Below, one piece after another: positions 1 to 11,940 of a DNA stretch of 64,000 nt. The position numbers and the translations under genes were made by a program. This DNA is from Codonopsis lanceolata (taxonomy: Eukaryota > Streptophyta > Magnoliopsida > Asterales > Campanulaceae), in the NCBI GenBank assembly GCA_013146195.2, contig CM028379.1:156642437-156706436 (forward strand), written 5' to 3'. Below the pieces are notes generated by a model that saw only the letters and a program-made list of their open reading frames with translations, did no database searches and had not been told where the DNA came from. How positions within the stretch are numbered: the first letter of the stretch is position 1; each line of letters begins with the position of its first letter.

Positions 1-1547
1 GTTTTATGGTTTCAAAAATAATTCAAGTTGGAAGTTGACAGAAACCAATAGCAACAATATCAACACCAATAAATTATCAAAGATGCTAGAAACTTTTAAG
101 AAAAGTAATCAACTTGGATGAACAAAGAGCAACACCAATATACAAAACAAATAGGTTATAATGTTTAATGTTTTTTTTTTCAACTTTGAACAATAATTAG
201 ATTTAGGGTTCTTTTTGTGTATTGGCTATTGAGCAATTTGAGCTCATGAGTTGTATCAAATATCAATCTGAAGGTATGGAGGACATTGAAAAAAGGATAG
301 AAGTACAAGACTATATGGTATGCAGCTGTCAAATACAAAAGAAGAATTAAACATATACAAAAGTAAATAAGTAATTAGGGAATTATAATATATATATATA
401 TATGTAAATAATATAATATATAATATGATATAAAAAATATTTAAAAGGGTGGTTCGGTTCGATTTGACATAATTAATCGTAAATCGAACCGAACCACTCA
501 ATTTTTTTATTTTTCTAAACAAAATCGAACCACTCTGACTTCAAAACCGAACCAAACCCCTCGATTCGATGGTTCGGACGTATACCCTTAGACTACTGCA
601 AACAAACAAAGACTTTAAAAAGCTATACCAAATTTCCAACCTCTTTGATCGAATGGTGCACCCTAAAGCATCATACTACTTGATAGAAGGGAAATGGGGC
701 CTCATCGCAAGCCAATGCCTAGAAAAAGAAAAGACTCGCGTAGATAGTTATGACCATCATATCTCATTTTGAAATCAATCCATGCTCGATTTGAGTATCA
801 CGTGCACGAAAAAACATATATTAAAAAAAAGAACAAAAAAAGTATTAATCTGCTGGTGCAAGAGGGGAATGTAGTAAGAATTTTTTTCATGATTTTTAAA
901 AGGGAATTAGGAAAATAACATTGTTGGTAAACTTAATATATGCAAGTAATCAAGGGGTAATTTAGTCTAAATATGTATTTATTTAATGTAATAATTGATA
1001 ATGTAGTGGATAAACAAAACTTGTAATAGAAATAACATCTCCCTTATTGATTTTGTATTATTTAATTATAGAATTCATTAAATGTTTGTTGTAAATAGAG
1101 ATTTCTATTTTAGAAAAGCAAATTTTGATGAGAGTTCACTATTTTTAGACTATCTAGGCTTTATACACACACACACACACTAGATCTTCATGTCCGTGCC
1201 TATGGCACGATGCCAGTATATTATACTGATTTCGTAGGGTGTGACTTTGTAATATAAAGATAAAACATAGGGAGAAGAAAAATGGGTGACTGCTCATAAT
1301 ATTAATTGTAGGGGTAACCTGTAATATGGAACGAAAAAAATAGAGAGTTAAAAGTGAATAACAACTCACACATGTGAATGTGAGGCGAATCTCAACCGTT
1401 AAATTTTTCAAAGATAATTACATATATATAGTAATTCCTAACACTTTCCTAGTTCTGCCTTTTAGTTTGTACTCTTTTGTTATTTTGTTTCCACCGATTT
1501 GTTATGCTATAATTTATGATTTCGACATTTTTAATTGTTAAATATAC
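1..1547. other. AT-rich intergenic DNA, no gene recognised
   Basis: No coding region with family resemblance was found here. A degenerate inverted repeat rich in GGTTCGGTTCG-type motifs lies at about 445-575 and resembles the repeat at 9925-10490, so it is probably a MITE relic. A short (AC)n tract is at 1168-1181. Confidence 0.6.
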
Positions 1548-2561
1548 TGAAGGGTCTCGGCCGGAGCCGACCTGGGACCCACCTTCTTACCAAGTCGGCC
1601 TGAGAAGGGATCAGTCATTGTCATGCCGACTAAAGAACAGACCCACAAGGCCGAGCACGACCCGATTCTTCTCATGAGTTCTCCAATTACGTGCGTCGCG
1701 GAAGATGATGAGAACATGGACGATGCATGAGAACATGGACCGACCCAATTCTTCTCATGAGTCCTCCAATCACGTATGTCTCGGAAGCTGATGAGAGCAA
1801 GGATCCCGACAGGAGCCGACCTGGAACCACACTTATTTACCAAGTCGGTTTAAGAAGGGATCAGTCGCTGCCATGCCGACCAAAGAACGGATCCACCGAA
1901 GGAATTCGCGATCAAACCACTGAGCGAGCTCAGCCAACCCTTCTGAGAAAAGGATCCTCGATCTTGCCCATGCCGAGAAATCTGGGGTCGACAGCGCTCG
2001 TCCCAACGTGGCACGCACCCCGATAAAGTCATTACACTGTAGTTCTGCCTCATAACCTGATCATACGACAAAAGTACTGCCACACTCAGCTAACTGCTCC
2101 CTGACAGACGTCCATCATTTTAAATCACCCACCTAATTCCGTGCCAAGCAAATGATGAAGGGCCGCCCAGACCTGCCAATAAGAAGAGGCCACCTCCATT
2201 TCACAGACAGCCATGCCCCTTTCCGATAGGGTATAAAAAGATAACTGAAGGTTACAAAAAGAAGAGGGCAGAATAGCAAGGAAAAAGAAGTATTAGTAAA
2301 GCTTACCCTAGAAGAATCTCCCAGAATCTTGGTCATTCATAACCTAAAAACCTAGATGTCTCCCTCATTTCTGTAAAAAATCCCAGTTCTTCAGTTCAGT
2401 TCAGTAATAATCAATGTAACCGCCATAACCCAAATGTTAGAGAGGGTTTGTTAATGTTCGGAACCTTGATCAGCTAGATATCTTTTTAAATTCATTATCT
2501 CTTCACCATATTCTGTTGTCTCACACTAGCATAGGACAAGATCACCAATTTTGCGTGATCA
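1548..2561 (+). repeat. gypsy 5' LTR with internal U3 duplication
   Basis: The LTR holds two diverged direct copies of a roughly 250-bp block (from about 1552 and about 1804). They share GGAGCCGACCTGG, ACCAAGTCGG, GAAGGGATCAGTC and CTTCTCATGAGT. Such U3 duplications are common promoter repeats. A TATA box (TATAAAAA) lies at 2232-2239 and marks the likely transcription start about 30 bp downstream. The left boundary is inferred only from the TG dinucleotide and the start of the repeat. Confidence 0.6.
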
Positions 2562-2652
2562 GTTTTGTTCCGTTGCCGGGAAACACACCACGAACGTCTT
2601 TTTATACTATTCGTTTTCCTGAAAACCACTCTTACGCAAAGATAAGAAAAGC

Positions 2653-3230
2653 ATGGTGAAATCAAAAAGGCCAAACTCCAAGAACATAACCCCTACAGCT
2701 TCCACTCACCCAGAAGAACCTGCGAGACAGAACGAGGGAAAAAGACGACTCAAACCCCCCCCGCAGGCGTGAGTCGATCGCCCCATTACCGCGTGGCTCG
2801 AAGAAGGCTAGCGCTGGCCCAACGGATGACAAGGGGGAAAAGCAAGGTGACCCAGTATGGAAGAAGGGCACTTCGTCGCCGGGCGTCTAATACTCGCAGC
2901 GCAAGCGGCCCTCGAAATCAAGAAGACCCCTAGGGACCCGGAAGAGCTGGGCGAAGAGTATTTATACTGGGAGAATCAGTGGGACCTCCTCACTAGAATT
3001 CGACAAGCCGAAACTCGAATGTATGAGGCTGAGCGGCAAAGAATCGCCTCACGCACCTACCCTCCATGTACACAGCACACTACCAGCTCACTCGGGCTCG
3101 GTATGGCAGAGGCTAGGAGAGACCGACTTACCTAGACCGGCGGCAAAACCCACCTCGCATGTAAAAGAAAGGCTCGGCCCAAAAACCAGGGGTCATGCGC
3201 AGAAATCGAATGTACTTGCGCGTTTGTAGT
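2653..3230 (+). pseudogene. Broken gypsy gag N-terminus
   Basis: An ATG at 2653 opens a basic N-terminus (MVKSKRPNSK...) about 90 bp after the PBS, the expected position for gag. Stops and frameshifts break it near 2772. A second open stretch (2857-3135, 92 codons) continues with a charged region including GEEYLYWENQWDLL and many Glu/Arg residues. No nucleocapsid zinc knuckle or protease is reached before the element is truncated. Assignment as gag rests on position and composition, not on a recognised domain. Confidence 0.5.
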
Positions 3231-3254
3231 TCCCTAGTCAATTACCTAACTGTT

Positions 3255-3257
<3 letters not shown>

Positions 3258-3322
<65 letters not shown>
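3258..3322. repeat. (TA)n microsatellite
   Basis: About 65 bp of uninterrupted TA dinucleotides at the truncation point of the preceding gypsy fragment. Confidence 0.95.
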
Positions 3323-3325
<3 letters not shown>

Positions 3326-3717
3326 CTATTTATTTTTTATTTTTTTATAGACATTCCTCTAAGGGACATAGAAATAGATCGAAACTGAGACCTCAAATAT
3401 ATATATAAATTATACTAATAAAATTTGGTGGCTAATTATATTGTAATCATTTTACCTATTTATTTTAGCAGGTAGCTTTAGAGCCCTTGCTACTTGAAAA
3501 AATAAAAGAAGATAAATGCCCATTTTTGATTTTTGAACTATTTAAGCTTAAATTAGGTACCTCTATAGGACGAATTTTTTTTAGGGGGAATTTCAAGTGG
3601 GTACAATTTTTAAAACATGTTTTCATCTAGGACCATTAATTTTTTGCACATTTCATTAAACTACAAATTGCTTGCCAAATGACAAAAATGCCATTAATGA
3701 AAATTCTGATGCCAAGC

Positions 3718-4003
3718 CTTGGCATCAGGATGATTAATTTCAGGCATCAGGATAATTAAATACAGGCATCAGGACTCTGATGCCAAAACTCTGATGCCAA
3801 AAATATTGCTGATGCCAAAAATGCTGATGCCAAATCTTGGCATCAGGTGCAATGCTGATGCCTACAATTGATGCTGATGCCAAAAATAGTGCTGATGCCA
3901 AAAATGCTGATGCCAAATCTTGGCATCAGGTGAAATGCTGATGCCTATCAAACATAATTTTGGCATCAGGTGAAATGCTGATGCCAACAATTGGCATCAG
4001 GTG
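3718..4003. repeat. Cluster of GGCATCA / TGATGCC motifs in both orientations
   Basis: About twenty copies of the heptamer GGCATCA or its complement TGATGCC lie within about 290 bp, in both orientations and often as TTGGCATCAGGTG...ATGCTGATGCC. The array is irregular, not a simple tandem repeat. Facing copies can pair into many short hairpins. It lies just inside the left end of the TIR element, where subterminal transposase-binding repeats often occur. Confidence 0.85.
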
Positions 4004-4135
4004 ATTAACCAGTTACTCTGTATCTCAAATCAAATTTATTTATAGAATAATTCTCGGTTGTACAATCATTACTACTAGTTCCAGCGAGATCAGATCTTTC
4101 ATCAATTGGCTTTCCAGTCTAATCAACTGACCAAC

Positions 4136-4755
4136 TCATTGGAGCTCTTCATTGTTATACCCAGGGTTTTGATTTGTGTACGGAGGATAAGGATGGTAGG
4201 AAGAAGAAGAAGCTTCACCAAATTGTACGGTTTCCGGACTCATTGGCCGTTGCTCATAGACAACAGATGGCGTCGGATGTTTCCTCATATAATTCATGTT
4301 GGTCATAAATCCGCGTTGATAGGAACCTAGGGTTTCATGCTGATCAGAATAACTGAGGTTTCCGTACGGGTTATGAATCGGCGGCGAGGTGGCGTGTTCG
4401 GAGTGTAAATGGAGAGAATCGGCTTCTGAATCGATGTTGTCGGAGTCGTCGGAGTCGGAGTGGAACTGGAGGTGAGGCCGGAATGGGAGTGAGTGGCGTG
4501 ACCAGCAGGCCGGAGGAGGAGGAGTGGAGGGTTGAGGATCACCTTTACGGTGAGTAGGAAGATTTAAGACAGGAGATGGAGCGGGCCGGCGAGAGGAATT
4601 TTCGAGATCGAAGAAGCGGTGGAGAAGCCGTGATTTGAGGGAGTGGAAGTAGGCGACATGAGCTTGGGCGAGGCGTAGCGTTGGTGGATTGCTTCGTCGA
4701 GGAAAGTGCAACGTTCGGCAGAGCGAGGGAGATCGTCGAGCTTAGAGTCTGTGTG
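4136..4755 (-). pseudogene. DUF630/DUF632 (NRG2-like) gene fragment
   Basis: On the minus strand the frame reads ...SKLDDLP...CTFLDEAIHQRYA, the conserved N-terminal DUF630 signature of plant NRG2-like/bZIP-like proteins. One frameshift then switches to LAQAHVAYFHSLKSRLLHRFFD and on through a Ser/His/Asp-rich stretch (HSDSDDSDNIDSEADSLHLHS) to MNYMRKHPTPSVVYEQRPMS and a Tyr/Pro-rich end (SYHPYPPYTNQN). This order matches the N-terminal 200 or so residues of the family. The usual MGC myristoylation start and the whole C-terminal DUF632 domain are missing. The single-base frameshift near 4672 and the position inside a TIR element mark it as a captured, non-functional fragment. Confidence 0.75.
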
Positions 4756-5222
4756 TGAGTGAGAAGGCCGTATGAAACCCCGACTATGGAAATAACGGAA
4801 ACTAGAGACTTCAATTTCTAATTCACCGGGAAGAGTATAGAGAATTAGAGATAATTAGAGTAGGGGAGAGAGAGAGAGAGATCGAATGATGAGAGTGAAT
4901 TGAGGAGAGAGATAAGGGGCGGAGGAGGAAGAGGAAGAGGAATCTTTGACAGCGGGGAGTTTGTCATCGGTTTGTAGAGAAAAGCAATGACCGAATTCTT
5001 CCATTTAAAGGGTAGTGACGTAATTTTGCCCTAAAATTGTATCTAAAAGATATGTCCAAAAAATAGCTGGATGTATTTGAAAACATGTTTTAAAAAATGT
5101 ACCGGCTTGTAATTATTCCTTTTTTTTTATCATCAATTCATCATTCATCAGGCGTGTGGTTCAAACTTTGGGAAAAGAAGAAAAGAAAACTCGAATGTAC
5201 CATTTCATACATGGCCCGTTAA

Positions 5223-6141
5223 GAGCAACCACTACAACACCAATTACAAATTTTCTAAAACTCATTTTAAAGATTTTTAGCTCTAATTAAGCCCACAATG
5301 GGAGCCCAAACCAACTCTCTATCTCAAAAACCAAATAAACAACTTTTTTAGTTTGAAGAGTTATTTACTTTGAATAGTAACATTTATTCCAATTATGATG
5401 GGGAAATAGAATTACTATAATATAAATTTTAAAAATAAATCCCCTTGATGGGCATATATTTTTAGAAAGCTAATTGAAATTATCAAAATATAAATTTAAA
5501 ATATAAACTATTTTATTCCAATTGTGGTGGAAAAATAAAAATAAAAAAGATGGAAGATATATTTGTAGTTAGAGCATCACCAATGCAATCGTATATTTTA
5601 TCTCGTATGGCCGTTGATAAGTAACACCCTCAATCATATTTGACAAATACATTCAATCAAAATGGAGCTCTTTAGTGCAAATGTGGATTTGATCTTATGT
5701 GAAATACGTCTCACTACTAAAATGAAATTTGAAAAAAAAATTAAAAAATAAAATAAAGGAACAACCAATAGAAAAGAGTTTTTTTTAAAAAACAATATTG
5801 AGTAAGATGTATTCACACCCTCAAGTAGAATGTGAAATATTGGCATCGTTATCCACAATATAAAAAAAATTTAGTTGACACGTCATATTCTCAGCTGTAT
5901 TGACGAAACTTTTTTTTTTCAAAAAAATGTATAAATTTTAGGCAATACCTAATTTATTTTCACATTCACATTAGTATTGGTAATACTCTTATGTTTGTTA
6001 GTTAAAATTTGAGGTTTTTAGATAGTTGTATTGAGAATGTTTGTTGAAGTGGATTCTTTTTTTGAATGTTGAAAAAGTGTAAATGAAACAGAAAACGAGG
6101 TGTTATAACAGTAGTTTGGAGAGCAACCATTGTAGATGCTC
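5223..6141. mobile_element. Tourist-like (PIF/Harbinger) MITE, interrupted
   Basis: The ends are GAGCAACCACTAC... on the left and ...ATTGTAGATGCTC on the right (inverse GAGCATCTACAAT). Both are flanked by the trinucleotide TAA (5220-5222 and 6142-6144), the expected TSD of this superfamily. A second MITE of the same superfamily is nested inside (5572-5988). Without it the element is about 0.5 kb. It has no coding capacity. Confidence 0.75.
5572..5988. mobile_element. Nested Tourist-like MITE (417 bp)
   Basis: The left end GAGCATCACCAATGC and right end ATTGGTAATACTC (inverse GAGTATTACCAAT) are flanked by TTA on both sides (5569-5571, 5989-5991). It lies wholly inside the older MITE at 5223-6141 and is very AT-rich. 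Confidence 0.8.
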
Positions 6142-6144
6142 TAA

Positions 6145-8542
6145 CATATGCTATCTCCGTTCAATTTAGAGTGTTCAAATTTGAAAAAAAAATATATAAT
6201 TATTAAGGAGATGTATTAAAATTATTAGAGTTGGTTATAGTTACAAAAATACTTAATTACAAACAATGTATGCTTCCATCACAAGTAAATGGTAAAAATG
6301 AAATGTTATAGTAAATGTAAGCATAATATTTTAAAGTAAACGCTTTAAGTGAAACATTAAAAAATAATATAATGAACTACTCCTTCCGTTCTGAACAAAT
6401 GATTTATTATTTCATTTTGAAATATTTTACTTAAAGAGTTCACATTCAAAATTAAGGTATAAAAATGTTATTTTATGATTAATGAGCTACTAAAAGTTTA
6501 ATAAAAATTGACTTTCAAACGAGGATTCGTTACCTTAAACGATGAGAGTATTTAGCTAGAACAGATAGAATATATATTTTTGGGTTAAGATCACCATTGG
6601 TTCCTTGACTATGGTCGTCTCCGCCATTAGTCACCTAACAAATATTTTTACCAATTTGGTTCAATGATTTTAAGATTTTTGCACGGTCAATCATTTTAAT
6701 TGATGTTTTTAATAAAATATCGTTAAGTTACCCGTATATAACATACAATTTCTCAAATATAAACTATAGGGAGTATTTTAATTTACAATGGAATACATAA
6801 AGTTTGAAAAGGTGAACACGTCATTTTTCAACAAACTATTTCCCCACCCTTTTCTTATTCCCTCTCTGTTCAAATCACAGTTACGGTTGTCTGCGTCTTT
6901 TTTCGCAATTCATCAATTCCCTCACTTCGCTCGCCTTCTATTCCACCTTAATCCTAGGATACCAACCCCACCTCTCCATATATTTCATTGAATGGTCGGC
7001 TATAATTGAATAGCAAATCAATTTTGTGTTTGGGAATCGTGTTTAATTTTTATTCCATGCATTCCTTCTTTCAGAAATGATTTCGTAATAAACGCACCTT
7101 GAACCTCTTTCTCTGCTCTGCTCCTCTCTCTCTCTCTCTCTCTCTCTCTGTATATGTATGTATATATATCAATAAACCCAGCTCTAATGGTGAGATATAC
7201 CTTCTCAAAGTACAGAGAATTGGATCAATACTGATCAATTCAAGATTAATAGACCCAATTAATCCTTTGCGAGGGATTGGGACTAATTCAATTGTGTTCA
7301 GAATTGGGCTCTAATGGGTTCATCTTCAATAAGAAACCCCAAATTTGGTCAATTTCAACATCAAACACTATTCCAACTCAAACCAACAACCCAAAATCTC
7401 ACCCCAAAATACAATATTCCTTAGCATATTTTATTTTTTTCTTTTACTTTATTTATTAACATGTATATTAATTTGCTATTAACCTTTTAAATAATAATTA
7501 TTAAAATTGCACAATTAATAATTTTAGTATATTTAATAGTTATATGTTTATAATATTATTTACTTCATTAATAATATTTAAAAATTAGTAATTTTTTAAA
7601 CTAAATTGAAAAAATATAATTTAATAAATATACAAGCACTTGAAAATACCATAAAAATATTACAATCAATACAAAATATAACAAAAATCATACAACAACA
7701 ACAATTGCAAAAACACTCATAGAAAAAAGTAAATAATATTTTAAGTTTATAAAAGTTCTAATAATTTTCATATGTATACATTTTTTTAGTTTAAATGTGA
7801 AATTTGTGTTCTCTAATTAGTATAATAATTATTTATTTATTTATTTGTATATGATATATACAAATAATTGAAAAAAATTAATTAATTATAATTATAGAAT
7901 TAATGATGTTCAATAATTTAAAATACTTAATATTAATATTATTATTTATTTATTATTTATATTATCTAATGTTAGATATTTATTAGTTTTAATACATTTA
8001 AATAAAGAATATCATATCATAAATAATTTTAACAATTACAAAATCATTAAAAATTAATTTATACCATAGGTCCCCACCAATATCAACTTTGAGGGTTTGT
8101 ATGGTGGAACCCCAAATTTGGATTAGCACTTTACATAACCCCAAATTTGATAAAGGGTTTGGGGTTCGGTGGGAGCAAAAAGGTGGCCTCAACCTCAATT
8201 TTCCAAATTGAGGGAAAGAGGGTACCCTTGGAGAATGTTTTCATGTCTCAACCCGACTCAAACTCAATACAATTCATCTAATTGTTAGGCCTATATCATT
8301 CAGATAATTATGTTAAGAATTGCTACTAAATGAATGTCTGCTTTAAAATTTGTGTTATCTTTAAATGGGTGTTTATTTTAGTATAAGTTTTTAGTTTCAT
8401 CTCTAGCGCATTATGTTCTAGTATGTACTTCTAATGTTATACTCCCCCCGTTCCGAGTAAAGAATCTCATTTGAAAGTTTTTTTTTTAAATAACATTTTT
8501 AATAGTTCATTAGTAATAAACTGATACTTTTATATCTGAATC
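6145..8542. other. AT-rich intergenic DNA with MITE relics
   Basis: No gene is recognised. Single-ended MITE-like sequences occur at about 6150-6375, 6378-6500 (CTCCTTCCGTTCTGAACAAATG) and 8443-8540 (CTCCCCCCGTTCCGAGTAAAG), all of the CTCC(N)CCGTTC kind. A (TC)n tract is at 7123-7149. The short open frames at 6788-6991 and 7099-7459 are composed of low-complexity sequence and show no domain. Confidence 0.6.
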
Positions 8543-8760
8543 CCTCCGTCCCTAAATTATCGTCTCCTTTCCTTTTTCGTCCGTCCCAAAATAATTGTCC
8601 AGTTTGAAACTGACCTTTTTAGAACATCACGTTTACCACTTTACCCTTACTTTTTCACTCTATTTTAATTATGAGCCACATATACATGGACTTTAAAGGA
8701 AATTACTCATTAAACCAATATAAATAATCAAGTCAATTGTTTTTTCTTAAATATAATATA
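8543..8760. mobile_element. Stowaway-like (Tc1/mariner) MITE, right end lost
   Basis: The left terminus CTCCGTCCCTAAATTATCG and body (TTTTTCGTCCGTCCCAAAATA, CAGTTTGAAAC) match the complete copies at 15267-15524 and 23517-23765. The right terminus is replaced by an AT microsatellite (about 8778-8812). Confidence 0.7.
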
Positions 8761-8767
8761 TAAACCA

Positions 8768-8816
<49 letters not shown>

Positions 8817-9191
8817 TTATAAATAGTGTGCACAAACTCTATTTATATTTCTAAATAATTTATTTATTGAGTAAAATATTATGCATATATGTAAATATAT
8901 GTAATTGTGGGAGGGATGTTCGAACATATGGAAAATGACTTACGAAAAATGAATACGTAACTCTTTTTTCGGAAAAAAAAACTTCATTTTCTGTTGACTC
9001 GAAAAAACTTTTACGTTGAATATATTTTCCTAAGGCTACCAAACGCGGAAAAACGAGAAAAACGTTTTCTAGAAGACATTTTCCGTGAAACAAACGAAGT
9101 CTAAAGTTTACTTCAATTATTAGAGCCAAAATAGCAATGCATTTATGTTTTCTGTTGGCCAGAACGATTAGCAACCAAAAATACAATGTTC

Positions 9192-9200
9192 TAAAACTCC

Positions 9201-9231
<31 letters not shown>

Positions 9232-9722
9232 TCTTTACCGCCGCGACTTTCGTAGTCGCCGCCGAATCGACCAAGTCGACGTCTATGTCAAACCTCGCTA
9301 ACCTTAATTTATTTTTGTAGCTTTAATTTTGTGGCATGTGGTGACCGGAGAAGGAATGTGGAGTGGTAATGGTGAGACAGAGAGAGAGGTAATGGGAGAC
9401 AAACTGAAGTAATATCTTTTTTGTTTTTAGTTCTAAACTTGGCTGGTTTATTGCTTTGGGGTTGTTGAGAATTGAAATTAATGGTAGGTTTGTATATTTT
9501 TGTTTATTTTACAAATATAGGCAAGTGTTTGATAAAATGGCAAATATAAGAAAAATTAAATTTGTAGTCAATATGTTTGATCTTTTATGTAAATTATTAA
9601 AAAAAATGGTAATTATCTTTTAATTCTATTCCCCGCTTAGGCCCCGACTAGTCCCCTAGGCGCTAGGCGCTAGGCGTTAGTGTGCCGCCTAGCGGCTGCC
9701 TGACAATTTTTAGAACCTTACA
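9192..9722. mobile_element. GC-rich-ended MITE-like element
   Basis: About 530 bp is bounded by GTTCTAAAAC on the left and its inverse (TTTTTAGAACC) on the right. Each end continues into a GC-rich block of CGCCTAGGCGCTAGGC-type motifs that are partly palindromic. No open frame and no convincing TSD were found. The repeated CTAGGCGCTAGGCG hairpins resemble a dispersed plant repeat; a hAT-type MITE is a guess. Confidence 0.45.
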
Positions 9723-9724
9723 AA

Positions 9725-10560
9725 AATGTGAAAATGTTTGAAAATACGTATTTCTTGTTAATTTTACAAGAATTTAACCAAAAACATGTTATTTTATTTT
9801 GAGATTGTCCATTTAAAGAGTATGTTTCCTGTGATTCTATAAGATTCTTAATTCGTAAGATGAAACAGTACTCTTTTACATCTTACCCTAGTTGGAGAGT
9901 ATAGATAGATACCATGAAACCGAACTAGTTTGGTTCAGTTTTGATCCAAGAAAATTCAATTTCGGTTTCAAAAATTGAAACACATGTTGGTTCATTTTAC
10001 GATTTTTAATATTGAATCGAAACGAACCGAATTAAACAAACCTATATATTTTTATTTAATAATTATATATAATATATGCATATATTATATAACATTTGTT
10101 AACTATTCTGAGTCGTTAGATCATGCATAATCAAGACCTTTGACTTAGTCATTGTGTGTGTGTGTGTGGGGGGGGGGGTACCAAACCAAATCTAGATTGT
10201 TAGAGAGATTTTTTTTCTTCCATTATTTGTGTTTATTTTGAAATTTGTATTAATTTATTTACGATAATTTACTTTTAATAGGTTATTTTCTAATGTTTGA
10301 TGTTAATTCCAAAGAAAAATCTTATTTTTATTGTTAATATTGGTTAAAAAGAATTTTTATAAATCATAAAACTGAACCGAACTAAACCAAACCAAACCAA
10401 ACCAAACTAAACTGAGTGGTTCGGCTCACTTCAGTTTCAAGTCTTATTAAGTTCGGTTCGGTTTGAAAGTTTTAGAACCAATAAGGAGCTGTTTGGTTAG
10501 TGGTTTTGGCCTAAACTAAATCAAACCACATACACCATTAACTTCAACCCTTAATTTTTT
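9725..10560. other. Gene-free stretch with a degenerate GGTTCGGTT inverted repeat
   Basis: Between about 9925 and 10490 ACCGAACTAGTTTGG-type and AACTAAACCAAACC-type motifs occur in opposite orientation near the two ends, as in a decayed MITE. A short (TG)n plus G-run is at 10143-10168. No coding region was recognised. Confidence 0.5.
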
Positions 10561-10561
10561 A

Positions 10562-10815
10562 GTAGTTAAGTCCCAGGGTGCCTCTGGTAGGTCTTGAATA
10601 CTCAACCTCTCCGTTAAGATAAGTGATCCGTTAAGATAAGTGAGTAGCTAAATGAGGCATTTGGATAAGGCTTTAACAACAACGATGCCTCTAAAGAGGC
10701 TTGCACACCCGACCTCTCTACTGAGAGTTGTAAAGTACAGGGTGTCTCTGGTGAGACTCGAACACCCAACCTCTCCGTTAAGAGAAGTGAGCAGTACCAG
10801 TTGAGCTAGAGCTCG
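10562..10815 (-). mobile_element. tRNA-derived SINE, with a second partial head copy
   Basis: Read on the minus strand from about 10815, the sequence has an RNA polymerase III A box (TAGCTCAACTGGTA) and, about 40 bp on, a B box (GGTGTTCGAGTCTC), the head of a tRNA-related SINE. A diverged second segment with the same ACTTCTCTTAACGG / CCTCTGGT order lies at about 10565-10650, so two heads or a dimer are present. The tail and TSD were not resolved. Confidence 0.6.
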
Positions 10816-11482
10816 TTGGTAATCTTTTTTATAGTTATAATTAACTTTATTGATACTTATATATTATTTAATTATTAAACTTTTTAAATATTTACTATTT
10901 GAGTGAACCAGAAGGAGTAACACTTATTTTAGAACAAAGTGAGTAACAAAATTAGATAGCTTTTTAAATCAGAATATCTAGATGAATTTATGGTTAACGG
11001 CTAAATCAATAATAATTGGTCAAAAGGTTGAATTTCCAAACAATTACTGTGTTACCTACCGATTAACCCTAAATAGAGAGGCTTTAAAGGTGTGATAAAA
11101 GATATACGACTTTGCGGGTGTTAGCATTTTATTGAGGTGATTTTATTTCCATCAACGATTTAGTAACCATGTATGCCAAATGATTTTTCTCTAGAGATTT
11201 TCGCAAGAAAAATGAACAAGGTCTTGTTCGAAAGAAAAAAAAAGTATTTCAAAAAGATACCTCTTCGTGATATTATCATTATCTTTTTTTTTTCGTCCGT
11301 TCTAAAATAATTGTTCAGTTTGAAACTTATTTTATTAGAACATTATTTTTACTACTTTATCCTTACCTTTTCACCTTATTTTAATTATCGGCCACATGTA
11401 TATGAGTTTTGAAAGAAACTACACATTAAACTAATATAAATAATCAAATTAATTATTTTTTCTTAATTACTGTATCAAATTA

Positions 11483-11739
11483 TGTAGACAATATAAAATT
11501 GTCTAATTAATTAAAACTCTGGTCTCGGTCGGCTTACACAAAACCTTTCTCACTATATTTTCAATCCTCCTTTCTGATGGGTAATAAGGTTTCTCAAACC
11601 ATCTATTTATACTAGTCCTAATAATAAACTCTAAACTGATTAGGAAATACAATACTAATTGACCTCTAAATAATAAATAATAGAGACTTAAAAACAAATA
11701 CTAATTCTAGTTGGATTGTGCTTGGTTTAATAATCAACA
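11483..11739 (-). repeat. 3' LTR of the 1.93-kb element
   Basis: 257 bp, TGTAGACAAT...AATCAACA on the plus strand; about 96% identical by eye to the partner at 13153-13409. Confidence 0.9.
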
Positions 11740-11940
11740 TTGCATCCCTTAAACCAAGCTCGTTGGTCCATCACCATCTCGAGCAATAATATTCAACGCA
11801 ATCTTTACAGCTGTCAGTATTTCATACACTTGAATTCGAACGTCGGTCTTCATCTTCACTCGCGATTGAGGACGAACTTTATACTTGATATACAACTTCT
11901 TAACTTGTTCTTCATGATCAAAATAATCTTTCATGTTAAC

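Larger units (their letters stand above)
1548..3240 (+). mobile_element. Truncated Ty3/gypsy retrotransposon: 5' LTR, PBS and start of gag
   Basis: A candidate LTR of about 1 kb (TG at 1548, CA at 2560-2561) is followed directly by a primer-binding-like segment (GTTCCGTTGCCGGGAAAC, about 2566-2583). It resembles the GGCGCCGTTGCCGGGGAA PBS typical of Tat/Athila gypsy elements. A short gag-like reading frame follows. The copy is lost after about 3.24 kb, where a long TA microsatellite begins; pol and the 3' LTR are absent. The sequence is clearly more GC-rich than its surroundings, as is usual for gypsy LTRs. Confidence 0.7.
3587..5119. mobile_element. TIR element carrying a host gene fragment (Pack-type candidate)
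   Basis: The ends form an imperfect inverted repeat of about 65 bp: on the left from 3587 (GGAATTTCAAGTGGGTAC, then TTTAAAACATGTTTTC) and on the right, read in reverse, GGAATAATTACAAGCCGGTAC then TTTAAAACATGTTTTC, ending at 5119. Between them lie a dense GGCATCA/TGATGCC motif cluster and a fragment of a DUF630-family gene. No transposase is present. A clean TSD could not be defined because both flanks are T-rich, so the superfamily (MULE is my first guess) is uncertain. Confidence 0.5.

Noticed and set aside
4545..4814. 89-codon minus frame overlapping the DUF630 fragment
   Set aside because: Wrong phase of the same fragment; the family signature lies in the two other frames.
7099..7459. Two overlapping short frames after a CT-rich tract, like a small gene with 5' UTR
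   Set aside because: No domain, low complexity, no credible introns; composition equals the surroundings.
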